In this document: positions 22,601-32,524 of the stretch, piece by piece | Layout: each line of letters opens with the position of its first letter | How positions within the stretch are numbered: the stretch's first letter is position 1 | Source of the DNA: Amphiura filiformis | Lineage: Eukaryota > Echinodermata > Ophiuroidea > Amphilepidida > Amphiuridae | Reading direction: 5' to 3' | Assembly (NCBI RefSeq): GCF_039555335.1 | Contig: NC_092635.1 | Span: forward strand, 69,104,058 to 69,168,057 | Length of the DNA stretch: 64,000 nucleotides | Translations under genes and position numbers: made by a program | Notes under the pieces: model-generated | Told to the model about the DNA's origin: nothing | What the model saw: the letters and a program-made list of their open reading frames with translations, nothing else | Database searches by the model: none

Positions 22601-22963
22601 AATTGGTATTTTTCAGGAATTGAAGCCACTGGACAATCCGATGTAGCAGAGTTGACCAGGGACATGTTTTCCAAAATGACCGACTATCTGAGAGGAGATC
22701 TAGCGTCCACCGCTGAAGATTACAAACTCTTAGAGCAAATGAATAGACTCACAACAGACAAATATGGAGAGATGAAACAGATGGGACTAGAAATAGGCAA
22801 ATCTATGAAGGATTTGAATGACAAATATCGTAACATTCAACCATACTTGGACCAAATTGATCAGGTGGAAGAAAGTGTTGCAAATTTAGAGCAAGCCGCA
22901 CTCAGGCTAGAAGCGTACTCAAAGAGACTAGAAGCCAAATTTAAGCAATTGGAAAAGAAATGA
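16580..22963 (+). CDS. BLOC1S2: BLOC-1 complex subunit 2 (two coding exons)
   Basis: Exons 16580-16691 and 22617-22963 join to 459 nt, 152 residues plus stop, against 142 in the human protein. After a variable, charged N-terminus (AEKSKEPEERPHSESTE) comes the conserved helical domain: ELTRDMFSKM, LASTAEDYKLLEQMN, LNDKYRNIQPYLDQID, and C-terminal AYSKRLEAKFKQLEKK, all close to vertebrate BLOS2. The family forms coiled-coil rods within BLOC-1 (lysosome-related organelle biogenesis) and BORC (lysosome positioning), in the cytosol at endosome membranes. The ATG has a good context (CACCATGG). The intron is 5925 bp, starts ACAG|GTATTA and ends TTTTTCAG, and carries a minisatellite, a segmental duplication and two antisense exons. 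Protein identity is very secure. Confidence 0.96.
16773..16799 (+). other. possible alternative BLOC1S2 exon (Cys-x2-Cys)
   Basis: An acceptor-like TTTTTCCTTTAG precedes ACCACCCCCGTTGCCC and a donor-like G|GTATGT follows. Joined to exon 1 the phase gives DHPRCPFCG, and read through gives about 20 residues to a stop (TAA). Splicing on to exon 2 would be out of frame, so only an alternative terminal exon is possible. CPFCG resembles a zinc-ribbon knuckle but may be chance. Confidence 0.2.
17170..17332. repeat. degenerate minisatellite flank
   Basis: Imperfect copies of units such as GGAACAGAAA, GGTCTGGTGG and GCAGGTGTAGTACA, apparently diverged relatives of the 39-bp array that follows at 17713. 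Open reading frames occur on both strands only because of the repeat. Confidence 0.55.
17333..17720. repeat. 194-bp tandem duplication (two copies)
   Basis: 17333-17526 and 17527-17720 are near-identical direct copies with a period of exactly 194 bp. Each contains GTCCTAACTCCTTGTCAGTC, AATATTTCAG and GAATGCCCAGTAAAATGAAG. The two copies create two identical-looking open frames in each direction. Intronic. Confidence 0.85.
17713..17933. repeat. 39-bp minisatellite, about 5.6 units
   Basis: Unit begins GAAAATGAAGGTCTGGTGG and ends GGTCGAGAAACT; five full units are nearly identical, indicating recent expansion. Because 39 is a multiple of 3 it stays open on the plus strand (13-residue unit ENEGLVAVAGRET) and on the minus strand (LLQPPDLHFQFLD). 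It lies in the BLOC1S2 intron and no splice signals support translation. Confidence 0.85.
17938..18260. repeat. segmental duplication, copy 1
   Basis: Matches 19879-20190 at an offset of 1941 bp. Shared segments include CTAACTCTTGTTAGTCATC, AAACAAGTAAAATACAATG and CATGGTCGACAT. The copy includes the 3' part of minus-strand exon 18191-18424, so the exon and its downstream intron were duplicated together. Confidence 0.8.
18191..18424 (-). CDS. orphan gene exon B
   Basis: 234 nt between CTCCTACAG and TTAG|GTTAGT. Encodes GDWDPNKGDNDKLTLEGSED, then a Tyr-rich segment with LLYYPHGSHLRPEFIDKYYN and SSTLYGRMSTMTFETV. No domain recognised. A decayed copy lies at 20086-20190. Confidence 0.45.
18191..21550 (-). 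CDS. unrecognised secreted protein, two exons antisense in BLOC1S2 intron
   Basis: Exon A (21550-21021) and exon B (18424-18191) are minus-strand open segments with good splice sites: A ends TATAG|GTGAGT in phase 2, B begins after CTCCTACAG needing exactly one base and ends TTAG|GTTAGT in phase 2. Together they give about 255 residues without a stop. The start MWIKILLASIVSGVGFAVPHG looks like a signal peptide. The rest of A is Gly/Ser/Pro/Gln/Tyr rich; B is Tyr and charge rich. Neither exon encodes a single cysteine. Base composition of A is clearly more GC-rich than the intron around it. Further exons would be needed for a stop. I do not recognise the family. Alternative: A and B are unrelated fragments. 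Confidence 0.45.
18486..18869. repeat. inverted-repeat MITE next to (TAA)n
   Basis: Ends TACCGTAACCACTCGGG and CCCGGGTGGTTACGGTA are inverses, followed inward by GTATAAGCCCACC and its inverse. About 384 bp. It abuts a TAA microsatellite at 18868-18890, possibly its target or tail. Confidence 0.75.
18868..18890. repeat. (TAA)n microsatellite
   Basis: Seven or so TAA units directly to the right of the MITE ending at 18869. Confidence 0.8.
18891..19870. other. BLOC1S2 intron, no exon recognised
   Basis: AT-rich to 19320, then a slightly more GC- and CpG-rich block 19330-19760 without recognisable splice-bounded coding sequence. A single minisatellite-like unit (GGAACAGAAAATGAAGG) recurs near 19830. 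Confidence 0.4.
19879..20190. repeat. segmental duplication, copy 2
   Basis: Second copy of 17938-18260 (offset 1941 bp), more diverged in the part corresponding to exon B. Confidence 0.8.
20086..20190 (-). pseudogene. decayed partial copy of orphan exon B
   Basis: Minus strand matches the 3' half of exon 18191-18424, including GTCGACCATGACATT and a GT after TCAG. A 2-bp insertion before the GTCGACC block shifts the frame and the 5' half of the exon is missing. Probably a non-functional exon duplicate. Confidence 0.5.
20191..20975. other. BLOC1S2 intron, no exon recognised
   Basis: AT-rich. The open frame 20655-20876 has no family features and no clear splice bounds. Confidence 0.4.
20981..21030. 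repeat. 48-bp direct repeat, copy 1 (exon A donor)
   Basis: ATATCTCACAAAATCACAAA and the following ACTCACCTATATCCAC recur identically at 21583-21630, one T-run length difference aside. On the minus strand this spans the last 10 bases of exon A and the start of its intron. Confidence 0.85.
21021..21550 (-). CDS. orphan gene exon A (signal peptide exon)
   Basis: 530 nt starting at ATG. Residues 2-17 are hydrophobic after a lysine, consistent with a signal peptide. Later residues are low-complexity with SSIDRLSYYMYGQSPSTQ and GTAGTTGYPSTQLDP. Codon usage and GC content look coding. The donor junction (21021/21020) lies inside a 48-bp segment that is repeated exactly 600 bp upstream at 21583-21630. 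Confidence 0.5.
21583..21630. repeat. 48-bp direct repeat, copy 2
   Basis: Copy located 600 bp from the first. On the minus strand it again presents GGATATAG|GTGAGT, upstream of the exon A start codon, so it could be the donor of an upstream exon or a duplicated fragment. Confidence 0.8.
21640..22600. other. BLOC1S2 intron, no exon recognised
   Basis: Several overlapping open frames (21571-22242) on both strands without family features. CTTATYTGTTCTATGC-like segments recur at 21737 and 21790. Nothing supported as a gene. Confidence 0.4.
22617..22963 (+). CDS. BLOC1S2: BLOC1S2 coding exon 2
   Basis: Acceptor ATTTTTCAG at 22616. The first two bases complete a Gly codon, then IEATGQSDVAELTRDMF. 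The whole conserved domain sits in this one exon. Predicted to be almost fully helical with heptad-like spacing (LEQAALRLEAYSKRLEAKF). Stop TGA at 22961-22963. Confidence 0.95.
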
Positions 22964-23269
22964 AGAAGATGAATGAATTTTATTTTACCTCCCTGGTACA
23001 CCACAATGTACTTATATACTAGCCATGTACTAGCCATATTGTATACTTTTTTGCAAAATTTTAGGTTTCACTGTCAGATATGTCCTCTTTTAAGTTGGGC
23101 CCAAACAGATGATGAGGCAATACAAAGAAAATTGTGATTTAAATTTAATACCAGCGCATGTCACCAATGCGAGCCACTCCTCCGAACATGAGTCGAGTTG
23201 GTTCTTTTGATGTTATGACTGTCCGCATGCCATATACGTACACATGTATTGTGTTATGAACATTGCATA

Positions 23270-23490
23270 CCCTTCTCTAATATTTCTATCGTAATAATTC
23301 AACGTCTTGTTCAGACGGTTTATTCAAAATTTCGGATTTTGACAGAACTACCGTATCCCAAGTCTTGATTTTTGCAGGGTATGTTAGTTTACTAAAGTAC
23401 ATTACAATCATGTACTAAAACAGAATTTTGAAAAATAGTGAGGTTGCATCCTCAGCAAATGTTACAATATGGCTTTAAGTGTTGTTTAAA
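23270..23490. repeat. partial copy of TTAAAGCCATATT foldback family
   Basis: In inverse orientation this matches the left arm of 45511-45979: AAAGCCATATT, AACATTTGCTGAGGA, ATACCCTGCAAAAATC and CAAAATCCGA occur in the same order. Located just after BLOC1S2, possibly within its 3'UTR. Confidence 0.65.
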
Positions 23491-23513
23491 GTGTAATTAA
23501 CCCAAAACACCCG

Positions 23514-23519
23514 AATAAA
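23514..23519 (+). terminator. candidate BLOC1S2 poly(A) signal
   Basis: AATAAA 551 bp after the BLOC1S2 stop codon; another AATAAA lies at about 23619. No transcript evidence, so either could be chance. Confidence 0.3.
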
Positions 23520-23779
23520 TCGATAATGAAGAAATAAGGTGGTATGCATGTTTGTATGGGTCACCCTAGCGAGGTGTAAGACAATGCAAGAGGACAATTA
23601 ATATAGGCAAGGAGCGGAAATAAATTATGCAATCCCAATTTTTTTATTAACTTGTAATTTAATGATTGAGATCATGATTGTGTCTTGCATTGTCAAACAC
23701 CCTGCAAAGCTGCCTCATGTCCTCATTATTTAATATAATTGGCCACTTAGACACAGTGAGAGAGAAGTCAATGACTACA

Positions 23780-23925
23780 CTACAAGATTCCTATTGCGGC
23801 CACCTGCATAGGTACACCGTCGCCCGACTGGTACACACTGAGTACCTACAATGTACCAATGCTGTTACTCCCCTGGTACTGCACAGTATCAGCATGGTGT
23901 ACCTCTGCAGGCAACCCCAACAGGA
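23780..23925. repeat. GGTAC-rich dispersed repeat, copy 2
   Basis: Related to 4020-4200 (ACAAGATTCCTATT, ACTGGTACACAC, TACCAATGCTG). Confidence 0.5.
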
Positions 23926-23974
23926 ATCTGGTAGTGTAGTTGTGATTATGCGGATAATACCAGCTGTGAACTCA

Positions 23975-24045
23975 GGTGGCGCTGTGGTATAAGATCTTGA
24001 ATGGTAATCGTGTGACTGGGTTTCAATCCCTGCCGAGCCCTGATA
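23975..24045 (+). repeat. tRNA-like sequence, likely SINE head
   Basis: GGTGGCGCTGTGGTATAAG resembles a tRNA start with A box, and GGGTTTCAATCCC about 35 bp later resembles a B box with a paired T arm, followed by GCCGAGCC. The cloverleaf is imperfect, so a tRNA-derived retroposon fits better than a working tRNA gene. Confidence 0.4.
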
Positions 24046-24093
24046 TGTTCGCTCCACAGAATTAAAGAAGGAGAACCTATACCGCCATATTTA

Positions 24094-24446
24094 CTGTGTT
24101 GAAACCACAGAATTAAAACCAGAGAACCAGGAATCGACCATCTTGATACAGGCATGGAGCAAAAATTGGGGGTATTCGGTTTTCCCTCGGAATGCGCTTG
24201 TGGCATTCGTTGTCATCCAAGCGCGACATCAATGATGGGCGCATTTGAGAGACGCACTTCATGCAACCTGCACGCGAGTACCAAGATGCTTCAGATGAGA
24301 TGCAGAATTGTTTTCGTTCATCTCCGCGCACCGTCGGCAAGGACCCGAATACCCCCAATTTTCTTCCCAAAGCTGACAGCGCGATTGTACGTGGCGGTAT
24401 ATAGGGAGTCCTGGTTCTCCTTCTCTAATTCTGTGGTTGAAACACA
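24094..24446. repeat. inverted-repeat element
   Basis: GTTGAAACCACAGAATTA and GAGAACCAGGA at the left pair with TCCTGGTTCTC and TAATTCTGTGGTTGAAAC at the right. A related fragment, CACAGAATTAAAGAAGGAG, lies just outside at 24054. ORFs across it on both strands are by-products. Confidence 0.65.
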
Positions 24447-24449
24447 CTT

Positions 24450-25530
24450 GTCTTTGATTGGCTCCTGAGGCGATCTGCTGTTGCAGAGTGGAAATTTATC
24501 AATTTATATACTTAGCGGCGTATGCGTTGTTAGCTTTGACTTTGCAACATCAAGGTTGTATGTGCTCGTCCAAGGTTTACTGCAAAATATCTTAATTCAT
24601 TAACTAAATTTCCGCCAAAATGTCACTTACGACATTCTTGGACTGATATGACATCTTGATGCCATATCTTGCCTAACTTTTAGGTGAACACAAGTTACTA
24701 TTGGAGCCATTAAACCAAAAATATTATGTACCACAATGCTACGACACACCTTCCCATGATTTTGTACATATACACGTATTGTTCTTCCTGTAACTTCTGT
24801 GCACATCAAATATATATTAATACAAATATAATTATATGGTGATGCAAAACAAAGCAAGATGCGACAGTTATACAATGTATGTCAATTAAATATGTTATTT
24901 GATTTTTAAGTATAGTATATGAATTCAATTTATGATGAATTATGGTGAATTTCAAATTACTTGTATAATTGAAAACAGCTCAGGATGTCTGTAAAATTAA
25001 TGTGTTTGCAACACAAAAAGAAATTGTGTGAATCTGAACAACAAAAATGCCCGAAAACTTCCATCCCTGTACCTGTCATATATCGTATTGTCTGTAATAA
25101 TCACCCTGGGTCAAAAGGGGGCAAATTTTAATCGGAAGTATCACTCGCTTCCTTTTCGTTTCTGGGTTCAAATCCAATATGACGGTGCCCATGGAATACA
25201 ATATTTTCATGGTAAGTACTAGGAAATTACATCTGTAAGTGCATTTTAAGCAAGAATGTGGGTTTAGTGAAATTCTACCAAATAGCAATGAACTGAATTG
25301 AAGTTTATGTTCGAATTGGTTTTATCCATGTAATTTAGCGATTGTGATGGCCAGCACTGACATGACTGATGCTTACACAATGTGGCATGAAAATGTTGGC
25401 ATTTCGGTCACTTTTTCATTGAAAAATTGCATGGAGACATTAGGGGTTTTTATTACTAACAATTTGATATCAAGCAAAAAAGTTGTTTATTACACTTGTC
25501 ATATTTTGGATTGCATGAGAGGTAGGGGAT
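24450..25530. other. intergenic, no gene recognised
   Basis: AT-rich. A B-box-like GGGTTCAAATCC lies near 25165 without a convincing A box. No splice-bounded coding sequence found. Confidence 0.4.
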
Positions 25531-25534
25531 CAGC

Positions 25535-25816
25535 TTAGGGACTGTGCAATAATTATGAGCCCTGTGGGAGGGTAAAATTAGGGGGGCAAAGCTTTTTTGG
25601 CAAGCAGATTGGGGGCAAGCAATTTTTGGCACACATTTACGGGGCACCTTTTAAATAACACTCTAAAAAGGCTTACGAAAACACTTTCAAACCCAAACAC
25701 TTGGCATGTTCAAAGGGGGCAGAGATTTCTTAGCAGGCTGTGGGTAAGTGATTTTTGGCATGCCATTTGAAAACTTAGCCCCTCCAAGGGGCTCATATTT
25801 ATTGCACACTCCCTTA
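25535..25816. repeat. terminal-inverted-repeat MITE
   Basis: Ends CTTAGGGACTGTGCAATAAT and the inverse TTATTGCACACTCCCTTAG, followed inward by TATGAGCCC on both sides. About 280 bp. Internal AGTGATTTTTGGCATGCC resembles a stretch at 8060-8095. Confidence 0.7.
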
Positions 25817-26279
25817 GATATGAAACTAGGGCTTCATTGATCTTTTTTTTTTTGGTTTGTTCCCTTACATGTAGCAAAATATTGAAAATTCATGAAACAC
25901 TTGTTTTTATATCAGCTGTTCTGGATGTGGACTTTATCCTCTGATAACCTGCATCTCATCCGAGTTGGTAAATTGGGCGCTGTTGGGAATTTCCAAATCG
26001 GCACGATACCAAAACCATGTTTGTTTGTTGTTTTTTATCAAAACAATATGATACTATACTCTTCAAGCAAACAATACTAATGTAGTTTATAATATGTTGT
26101 GTACATGTAATCATATTAATTTCATTCCAGTATGAAATAAAAAAACCACTTAATTGGATAATTATTGTGTTGATATCGTATTCCTCTGTTCAGTGACAGC
26201 GCACTACACTTCCAATTTCAGAAAAAATAAAGCACTTATTTTTTTGATTAAACAAAAATATTATCCTGTGTTGCCAAAT

Positions 26280-26540
26280 GAAACAGTTAGTATTCATAAA
26301 CGCGATGCGTGCGATCCAATCATATTTTATTATTTGTGAAAACACGAACGCAAATCGAGGTCATTAATATCTCACAATTGACCGCAAAATGCGTAATTGT
26401 TCCAATGTCGCACACAATTGACCTGGGCGTGCGCCGTATTGTGCGTCCAACAAACTGCACGCTCGCTGGCTGCCTTATTTGAATTGCGCGCTACCATATT
26501 TGCGCAGATTCTGATACGCACTTTTGTTATTGGTCGTCTT
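26280..26540. other. CpG-rich patch
   Basis: Unusually many CG dinucleotides and GCGC motifs compared with the AT-rich neighbourhood, similar in character to 745-880. Could be a promoter or a young repeat; no gene start can be tied to it. Confidence 0.3.
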
Positions 26541-26644
26541 GTTTTAGCCTGATTGATTTTGGGAAAGGGAAGATGTAAAAATTGTTGAGGAAAATTTTTG
26601 TGTGTTATTTTGTAAAGTTAAAAGATCAAAGTGACGGTTATGAA

Positions 26645-26805
26645 TGAGGTTAATAACTTTGCATCAGTAATATGTTGGGCATCGTGAAAAATCTAAACAT
26701 TTTGCTTTGGACCTCGGAATATCCCTCGGTTCCAAAGGCAAAATGTTTAGATTTTTCACAATAACAAATAACCGATCTTGCAGTTATTAACCTCTAACTA
26801 ACAAT
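26645..26805. repeat. palindromic foldback
   Basis: GAGGTTAATAACT at the left pairs with AGTTATTAACCTC at the right; inner arms AAAATCTAAACATTTTGC and GCAAAATGTTTAGATTTT are perfect inverses. Confidence 0.75.
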
Positions 26806-28050
26806 GAAAGACATTAATATTTTTACAATAATCTATACAATATAATTTGAGGAAAAAATGGGCCAAAAACATGCATTTCTTACAATTGCAGGAAAAACAT
26901 TCAAAAGACTAAGTCTAAGCACTAAAAATCTTAAGAGTTTGCGCATAATTTTAGTATTTTATGTTAATTTTGATAATTGGTTTAATGCGATTCGAACATG
27001 CATTTTCAAAAAAATAGAATTCATTACCCAAAATTAAATTAAATTAAATTTTGGGCTTGATTGTTACAGTATGTTTTTGGTCTTTTTCCAAAAATTGACC
27101 AAATATTAAACTTTATTGCCAGTTAGAACTAAAAGGTTAGAATTTAGCTATGTTCAATTTGGCAAAACAGGATAATATTTGTTTAATTCCAAAAAAATTG
27201 TGCTGTATTTTGCTGGAAATGGGAGTTGAAAATGCAAGGGAGTAGGGGACATCACTTCAATTGCAATTTCTTGTGCTTGTCATCTTACTTATCACATTTT
27301 GAATTTCCGAGGGTACACCACTTTCCACTTTTTCTCTCAACTGATGAGTGGTTCTAAAACTGGCATATGAAACAAAATTGTACTTATTTATTTAGTGTTT
27401 GGAAACATGAAAATTCATTTGTGCACTTTATGAAGTTCAAATGGGAGGGGACAAGCTCTGAATCTTTATTTGACCCAAAGCAACAATTTCATATTCTGTA
27501 AAAACAAACAAGAACAGCCAACACACACTCATAATATCAATTTCAGATAAATATATTTATTCGCTGCTTAGGATATCATCATCATCATACAAATCCAACC
27601 AGTGTTATATACTGTTAGTACTATTATTGCACATTACATGTCACAAGTTTGGGATAGTTTTTTACATGGGACTATTAGTCCTTGCATGTTTAACATGGAA
27701 CAATACCACTCACTACTTTGTGCTCTACGTACATTTTGTGTTTAACCACATGAAACCATGTATTGGAGGCAACAAGTTACTGTTAATATTAATGTTATTT
27801 TCAATTTTTTTTCAAATCTGGATAAAGTTGTATGTTGTAATTACTGTTGCTTCTATTGAACAGCCATGGATACATTGAATTAGCATGCATTGCTAACTGT
27901 TCAATATAAGTTATTAAAATGTACAACTTAATACGCAGCTTTGAAAAAAGTACTGTCACAACTTTGAATTACAAGTAATTAGGGGTTTATTTGCCTCCCC
28001 CCCTGCTGGATTTGCAATTTCTTGGCATACAAGACCCTGGTTTACATGTA
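26806..28050. other. intergenic, no gene recognised
   Basis: AT-rich with one dispersed repeat (27070-27232). No supported exon. Confidence 0.4.
27070..27232. repeat. dispersed repeat, copy 2 of 2
   Basis: Related to 2670-2833 (TTAGCTATGTT, GTGCTGTATTTT in the same order). Confidence 0.5.
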
Positions 28051-28056
28051 ACAACT

Positions 28057-28345
28057 CAGGGTTCCCGCACCTTGAAGCCTTTAAAATTGAAGGACTTTTC
28101 AAGGACTTTCAAGGTCCAAAAGCATGATTTTCAAGGACTTGCCACAACACAAAAATCATGATGTGACTCTCCATGCGGCACATATTTAAAAAAGTGACAG
28201 CTCCTCTCCACTCCCCAAATTTTGTCAAAATTATACTTTAGGTAAAATTCCAATTTTCAAGGACCTTGTGCAAATTTTCAGGACTTTCAAGGCCTTGAAA
28301 AGGTGTTTTCAAATTCAAGGACTTTCAAGGACCGTAGGAACCCTG
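28057..28345. mobile_element. hAT-like MITE (CAGGGTTCC ends)
   Basis: Ends CAGGGTTCCCGCACCTTGAA and the inverse form AGGACCGTAGGAACCCTG, about 289 bp, with many internal CAAGGACTTTCAAGG units. CAG...CTG ends and imperfect 8-bp flanks (TAACAACT / TAACACCA) fit the hAT superfamily. Confidence 0.6.
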
Positions 28346-28945
28346 TAACACCATGGTTTACTGTGGTCAAACACTTTTAAGGTGATAGTGTGATTACATT
28401 ACACAATATACAAAGCTTGCTATAATATTTCTATACCTACATATTATGTATTTGGTATACATGGCATGGCTTTGAACCAGAACAGGCTATGTCAAAATAT
28501 TACATCTTGAGAAATGTGAGTTTAACATTATGAATCTTTCCAATAAGGTGGAACCAAAGAGTACCAACTCCTTCATGTTTGCGTCAGGTACATTATTTAC
28601 CCTCCATGAGCAACAAAACAACATGGAAGATTTACCACAGTGGGCAATTTTACTGATACTCTGTGGGTATAATCTTTTTGAGAAAATCAGAAATTTTTAC
28701 AAACATGTTTATCTTGCAATCCTTTTTGAGTTATATTAATTTTGGACATACATGCCTTTGGTACAGAGAATATATCCAAGAATTTTTATGTTCTGGTTCC
28801 AAGCCCTCGGTATACACTGTAATCACCAGTTTTGCTTCCTCAGGCAGTGATTTCATTACCTGGGATCATAACATTGGTTCAACACTGGAATTCAGCATAA
28901 ATATATGCCATCCATTACGCTACCTTGATGTGCATTGGCAAAACG

Positions 28946-29154
28946 TCTAATTTGGTCTTATAGCGCTAGCAGTGCCGATACCGATGGCTCTTTCTATCAT
29001 ACCCTGATTATTTGCATAGTGCTTTCATTTTATGCAAATGAAAAACAGTAACACTATGCGAATGCTAATTAGTATGCTTGATGCAATTTAACACATGATA
29101 AAACCATTGGTATCTAACCGGCACCGGTATAGTGCTATAGGGCCAAATTAGACA
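28946..29154. repeat. 209-bp palindromic foldback
   Basis: GTCTAATTTGGTCTTATAGC at the left pairs with GCTATAGGGCCAAATTAGAC at the right; inner CATTTTATGCAAATG is near palindromic. Confidence 0.8.
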
Positions 29155-29763
29155 TGGTGCCTTACTACATGATACCCTGAGGAGGCAAAATATGGTGAAG
29201 TACTTTGTTAGCTCCCCTACTAGTTATAACTAACACCCCTTGTGTACCTCACTATTTCTAACCCTCTTAGTGCCCTTCTAGCATGTAATTTGGTAGAACA
29301 CATTAATTCACGAAATCCATCTTAATATTGGGTTTTTGATGGCTACAACAGTTGTTTACAGTGAATTCCAATCTTGTTTTTGATGTTCAGACCATGCTAC
29401 ATGATCAGGACTCACTTAAAATGACTTTGTTAAGCGCCTGGGTGCTATTAGGTTGGAATACAATATGGATTTTTTTTTAGTATACTGTCTATGCTTACAA
29501 ACCCTTCTGGTTATTTTAACTATTTAATCATTTTGGGTTAATAGTGACCCCTCTTTTTTCATTTTAATTTTTTTTACATAAATTAATGTCACTTACTGCC
29601 AAAGAAATATGAAATAAATACAGCCCTTATTAAAACCCTTTTACATTAAATGTACATAAGAAAATTTCTGGATTTAGAGTAACCTTACTCCAAATACCAT
29701 CAATTTCAATCAATTTTTGGTTCAACAAAATGGAATGTCAGTTTTAAAAGCTAACTTCAAAAC

Positions 29764-29953
29764 ATATTAGACTATTCTAGTTGAAATCCATACATCACCC
29801 CTGGGGATGACATCTTAATCTTCCATACAGGGTGCGTGAATTTCAAATGGCGTTGCCTGAATGGGAGACTCCATTTAAAATCTACACCCCCTGTGTGGGA
29901 GATTAAGATCATGTCTTCCATAGGGAGTGTGTGGATTTCAACTGGGATAGTCC
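29764..29953. repeat. GAATAGCCC palindromic family, copy
   Basis: Starts GACTATTCTAGTTGAAATCC and ends GGATTTCAACTGGGATAGTC; centre GTTGCCTGAATGGGAGAC. ORFs on both strands here are due to the palindrome. Confidence 0.8.
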
Positions 29954-30601
29954 ATGACCCCAAAGGCAACAAAGGTTATATTAATTATCATCAACTCAGT
30001 GTTACTTCACACATTAGGGAATGACCAAGAAAACATCGTAATAAGAACTTTGGAGTTTGAAACAAGAAAGTGTAGCTAATGCACCAGATTCAAGTACTTC
30101 CCCCACCCCACACCCCCATCCTGGGAAATGTGAGGCACTAGTAGGGATTGTAAGATGGGGTTACAAAGGTGCACTCTAGGGGCGGGGCAAGTAGCGTTTT
30201 GTAACATGCGTAATATCCTGACCAGGGGAACTGGCAATGGTAGAAAACAGTGGGGCATGTTATCTAGTGAATGCACTTAATGTAATTAGTCTGAAAATTT
30301 TAAGCCCCATCATTTCTCTGGGATGGGGGGAGGAGTACTTGAGAAGTGCATAAGAGTATTATTCCTTTGCACAATAAAAAAACAGCATGCCACTTTCTTT
30401 GGACGAAACCCTTCATTCACACAGTCCAGCATCACAAGTATGATATCTATATGGTAAAAAATACTTCCAAGTATATAATAACTACAGTGTGTACATAACA
30501 AACTAAGCTATTGTATGTCTATAAAACTAACATAAAAGCTCAGACCTGAGATGATTAAACAAGTGTTACTCTTTAACACAACAACAGCAACTGACATAAA
30601 C

Positions 30602-30757
30602 CAGGGTTGCCAACAATATTCAGTCCCAATCGGCGTCATAAATCAATAAGTCACCCAAGTTTCCTCTTAACCTTTGTTTATATACAACTGAAAATTTTCA
30701 AAACTCACCCAATTGTGCTACCAATTGCAGGGTTTGGCAACCCTGATCTGGCAACCC
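30602..30757. repeat. hAT-like MITE (CAGGGTTGCCAAC ends)
   Basis: CAGGGTTGCCAAC at the left and GGTTTGGCAACCCTG at the right are inverse ends; the right terminus GGCAACCCTG is then duplicated within 15 bp. No clear target duplication. Confidence 0.5.
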
Positions 30758-30824
30758 TGGTCTGACTACAGGTGTAACATACCCTGAACACTTATTACTT
30801 TCAAATTATTCATTCCCATAAAAA

Positions 30825-30978
30825 GGGTTATTCCAGTTAAAATTCATACACCCCCTATGGAAGTCATGACCTTAATCTCCCACACAGGGAGTGTATATTT
30901 GTAATTCACACTCCCTGTGTAGAATATTATGATCATGTCAATCCATAGAGGGGTATTGATTTCAACTGGAATTACTCA
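30825..30978. repeat. GAATAGCCC palindromic family, copy
   Basis: Begins GGGTTATTCCAGTTAAAATT and ends GATTTCAACTGGAATTAC. Slightly shorter core than other copies. Confidence 0.75.
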
Positions 30979-30979
30979 A

Positions 30980-32020
30980 TTTACACTGAGAGAACTCGGC
31001 AAATCTGCCATTTTGGTTTGTCTCTCTTCACAGGGAATAAAATGGTGTACCTCCCCAATTTGTTATACTATAAATCCAATGCATCTTGTATGCATATGCA
31101 TTACAATGGTGTGTGCATGTAGTGGTCAGTGCATGCTATCGATATAATGTACTCGCTATCGCAGACAAGCACACAACTTGAAATGCATGAGCCCATCATG
31201 TTAAAAAGAATCCGGAAATACACTATATATTTTTACCTCTGTGTATGCGACATGAAAACATTACACAAGTTCCCACAGTTGAAATCATTGTACATTCCAT
31301 ACATTACAGACGGTGATTTTCATTACATGGTGCAAGACCCACCAAATCACATTCCACTTGTTATGTTGCAATAACTACCAACTAAGGGTTAGTGACATAG
31401 ACATTATATATTTGTATCACTGGGGTGATCACTTGGGATGCTAGATAAGCATGTATTATCAATCACATATGATTACAAGATGGTGGTCTGATTTCACCAC
31501 ATGCTATTTCCACCCTGAAAATATTTTTTCAATGACTATATTTGGAATCAGCATGAAAAATGCATTAAAATGAATATAAACAAGCCTAGTATTGGTTCAG
31601 AGGCTCAAGAGATTGCTGTCAATATTTTGAGAAAATATTGCAAAACTTGGACCATTTTATGTTGAATGCTACAGCTAATAGCGTGCAGAGCATTAAGTTT
31701 AATGGCAATGTTCCAATCCCTTTTCATGTAAGAGACAAAACTGTGACCCACAAAATACTGTGTGAAGATAAAGTGTTAAACACATTTTTGCTTAAAAATC
31801 CAAATGTAACCCTCTTTCAGCCCTATTAATACTTCACAGGGTCAATGAGAAATGTGAACTTGCCAAAACCTTGCATTTTGATGAAGAAATATTGGGTTTG
31901 AGGTTGTTGAATTGGCGCATTGTCATTTAAGAGTTGAGCACAGGTCTTGGACAGAAGATCTGTGGTGTTAGCATAGAAGAATCACCCTGATTTAGTTGGA
32001 AATCTCCTTACTTATCTCTC
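30980..32020. other. no exon recognised; one dispersed repeat
   Basis: Sequence at about 31540-31710 is related to 48720-48890 (GCCYAGTATTGGTTCAG, ATATTTTGAGAAAA). Otherwise no supported feature, although upstream exons of the terminal exon at 32025 would be expected on the plus strand. Confidence 0.4.
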
Positions 32021-32024
32021 ACAG

Positions 32025-32236
32025 ATCTCTCACAAGGCGGACATTCTTTTGAATATAATGGGGACAACTTTCCCACCAGGCTCCATCTTCTCAGAAACGG
32101 TGATTCTAAAGGGGCATTCAAAGATGTTCTCAATCGCACAATTCCAGAACCAATTGATGCAACAATTGATCCCCATCCACCCCTCCTCGAGCCAACCATA
32201 CTTCCCACTGATCATCATCTGGAGTACATCTTTTAA
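32025..32236 (+). CDS. isolated terminal coding exon, gene not recognised
   Basis: A convincing acceptor (CTTATCTCTCACAG, ends 32024) opens 212 nt: two bases completing a codon, then 69 codons and TAA at 32234-32236. The frame encodes GGHSFEYNGDNFPTRLHLL, NGDSKGAFKDVL and ends LEPTILPTDHHLEYIF. Codon composition, Pro/Asp/His-rich soluble character and the clean stop look like the C-terminus of a real cytosolic or lumenal protein. No ATG lies early in the frame, so it must be spliced to upstream exons, which I could not find in 23000-32000. It may be a processed remnant, or the upstream exons may be far off or on excluded sequence. Confidence 0.45.
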
Positions 32237-32524
32237 CCCATCCCACCTATTATTTTACAAGCTCAAGCCCCATACATGTATTTTATTTTGTCAAAACATC
32301 AGCCTTATGGTGAGAGATAGTCCTGATGAGGCATACTTAAGGAGACTGCTATTTGGTCTTATCATTGGACACCTAATGACATAAATAGGTACAATACAAA
32401 CTAAACATGAACAGTGTTCAATACAAAATAGAGTGCAAGTCATTTACCCAGTTATTTGAAATCATCATCAGAACGACACATAGAACCATCTTTCATATAC
32501 AACCCTTCATTCCTTTATACATTC

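Noticed and set aside
23975..24045. tRNA gene on the plus strand
   Set aside because: A and B boxes are approximate, D and anticodon arms do not fold properly and it is continuous with repeat sequence.
24113..24468. ORFs of 62-104 codons on both strands
   Set aside because: They lie within an inverted-repeat element and mirror each other.
32008..32218. Minus-strand ORFs over the orphan exon
   Set aside because: The plus strand has the acceptor, better codon composition and a natural stop; the minus frames are shadows.
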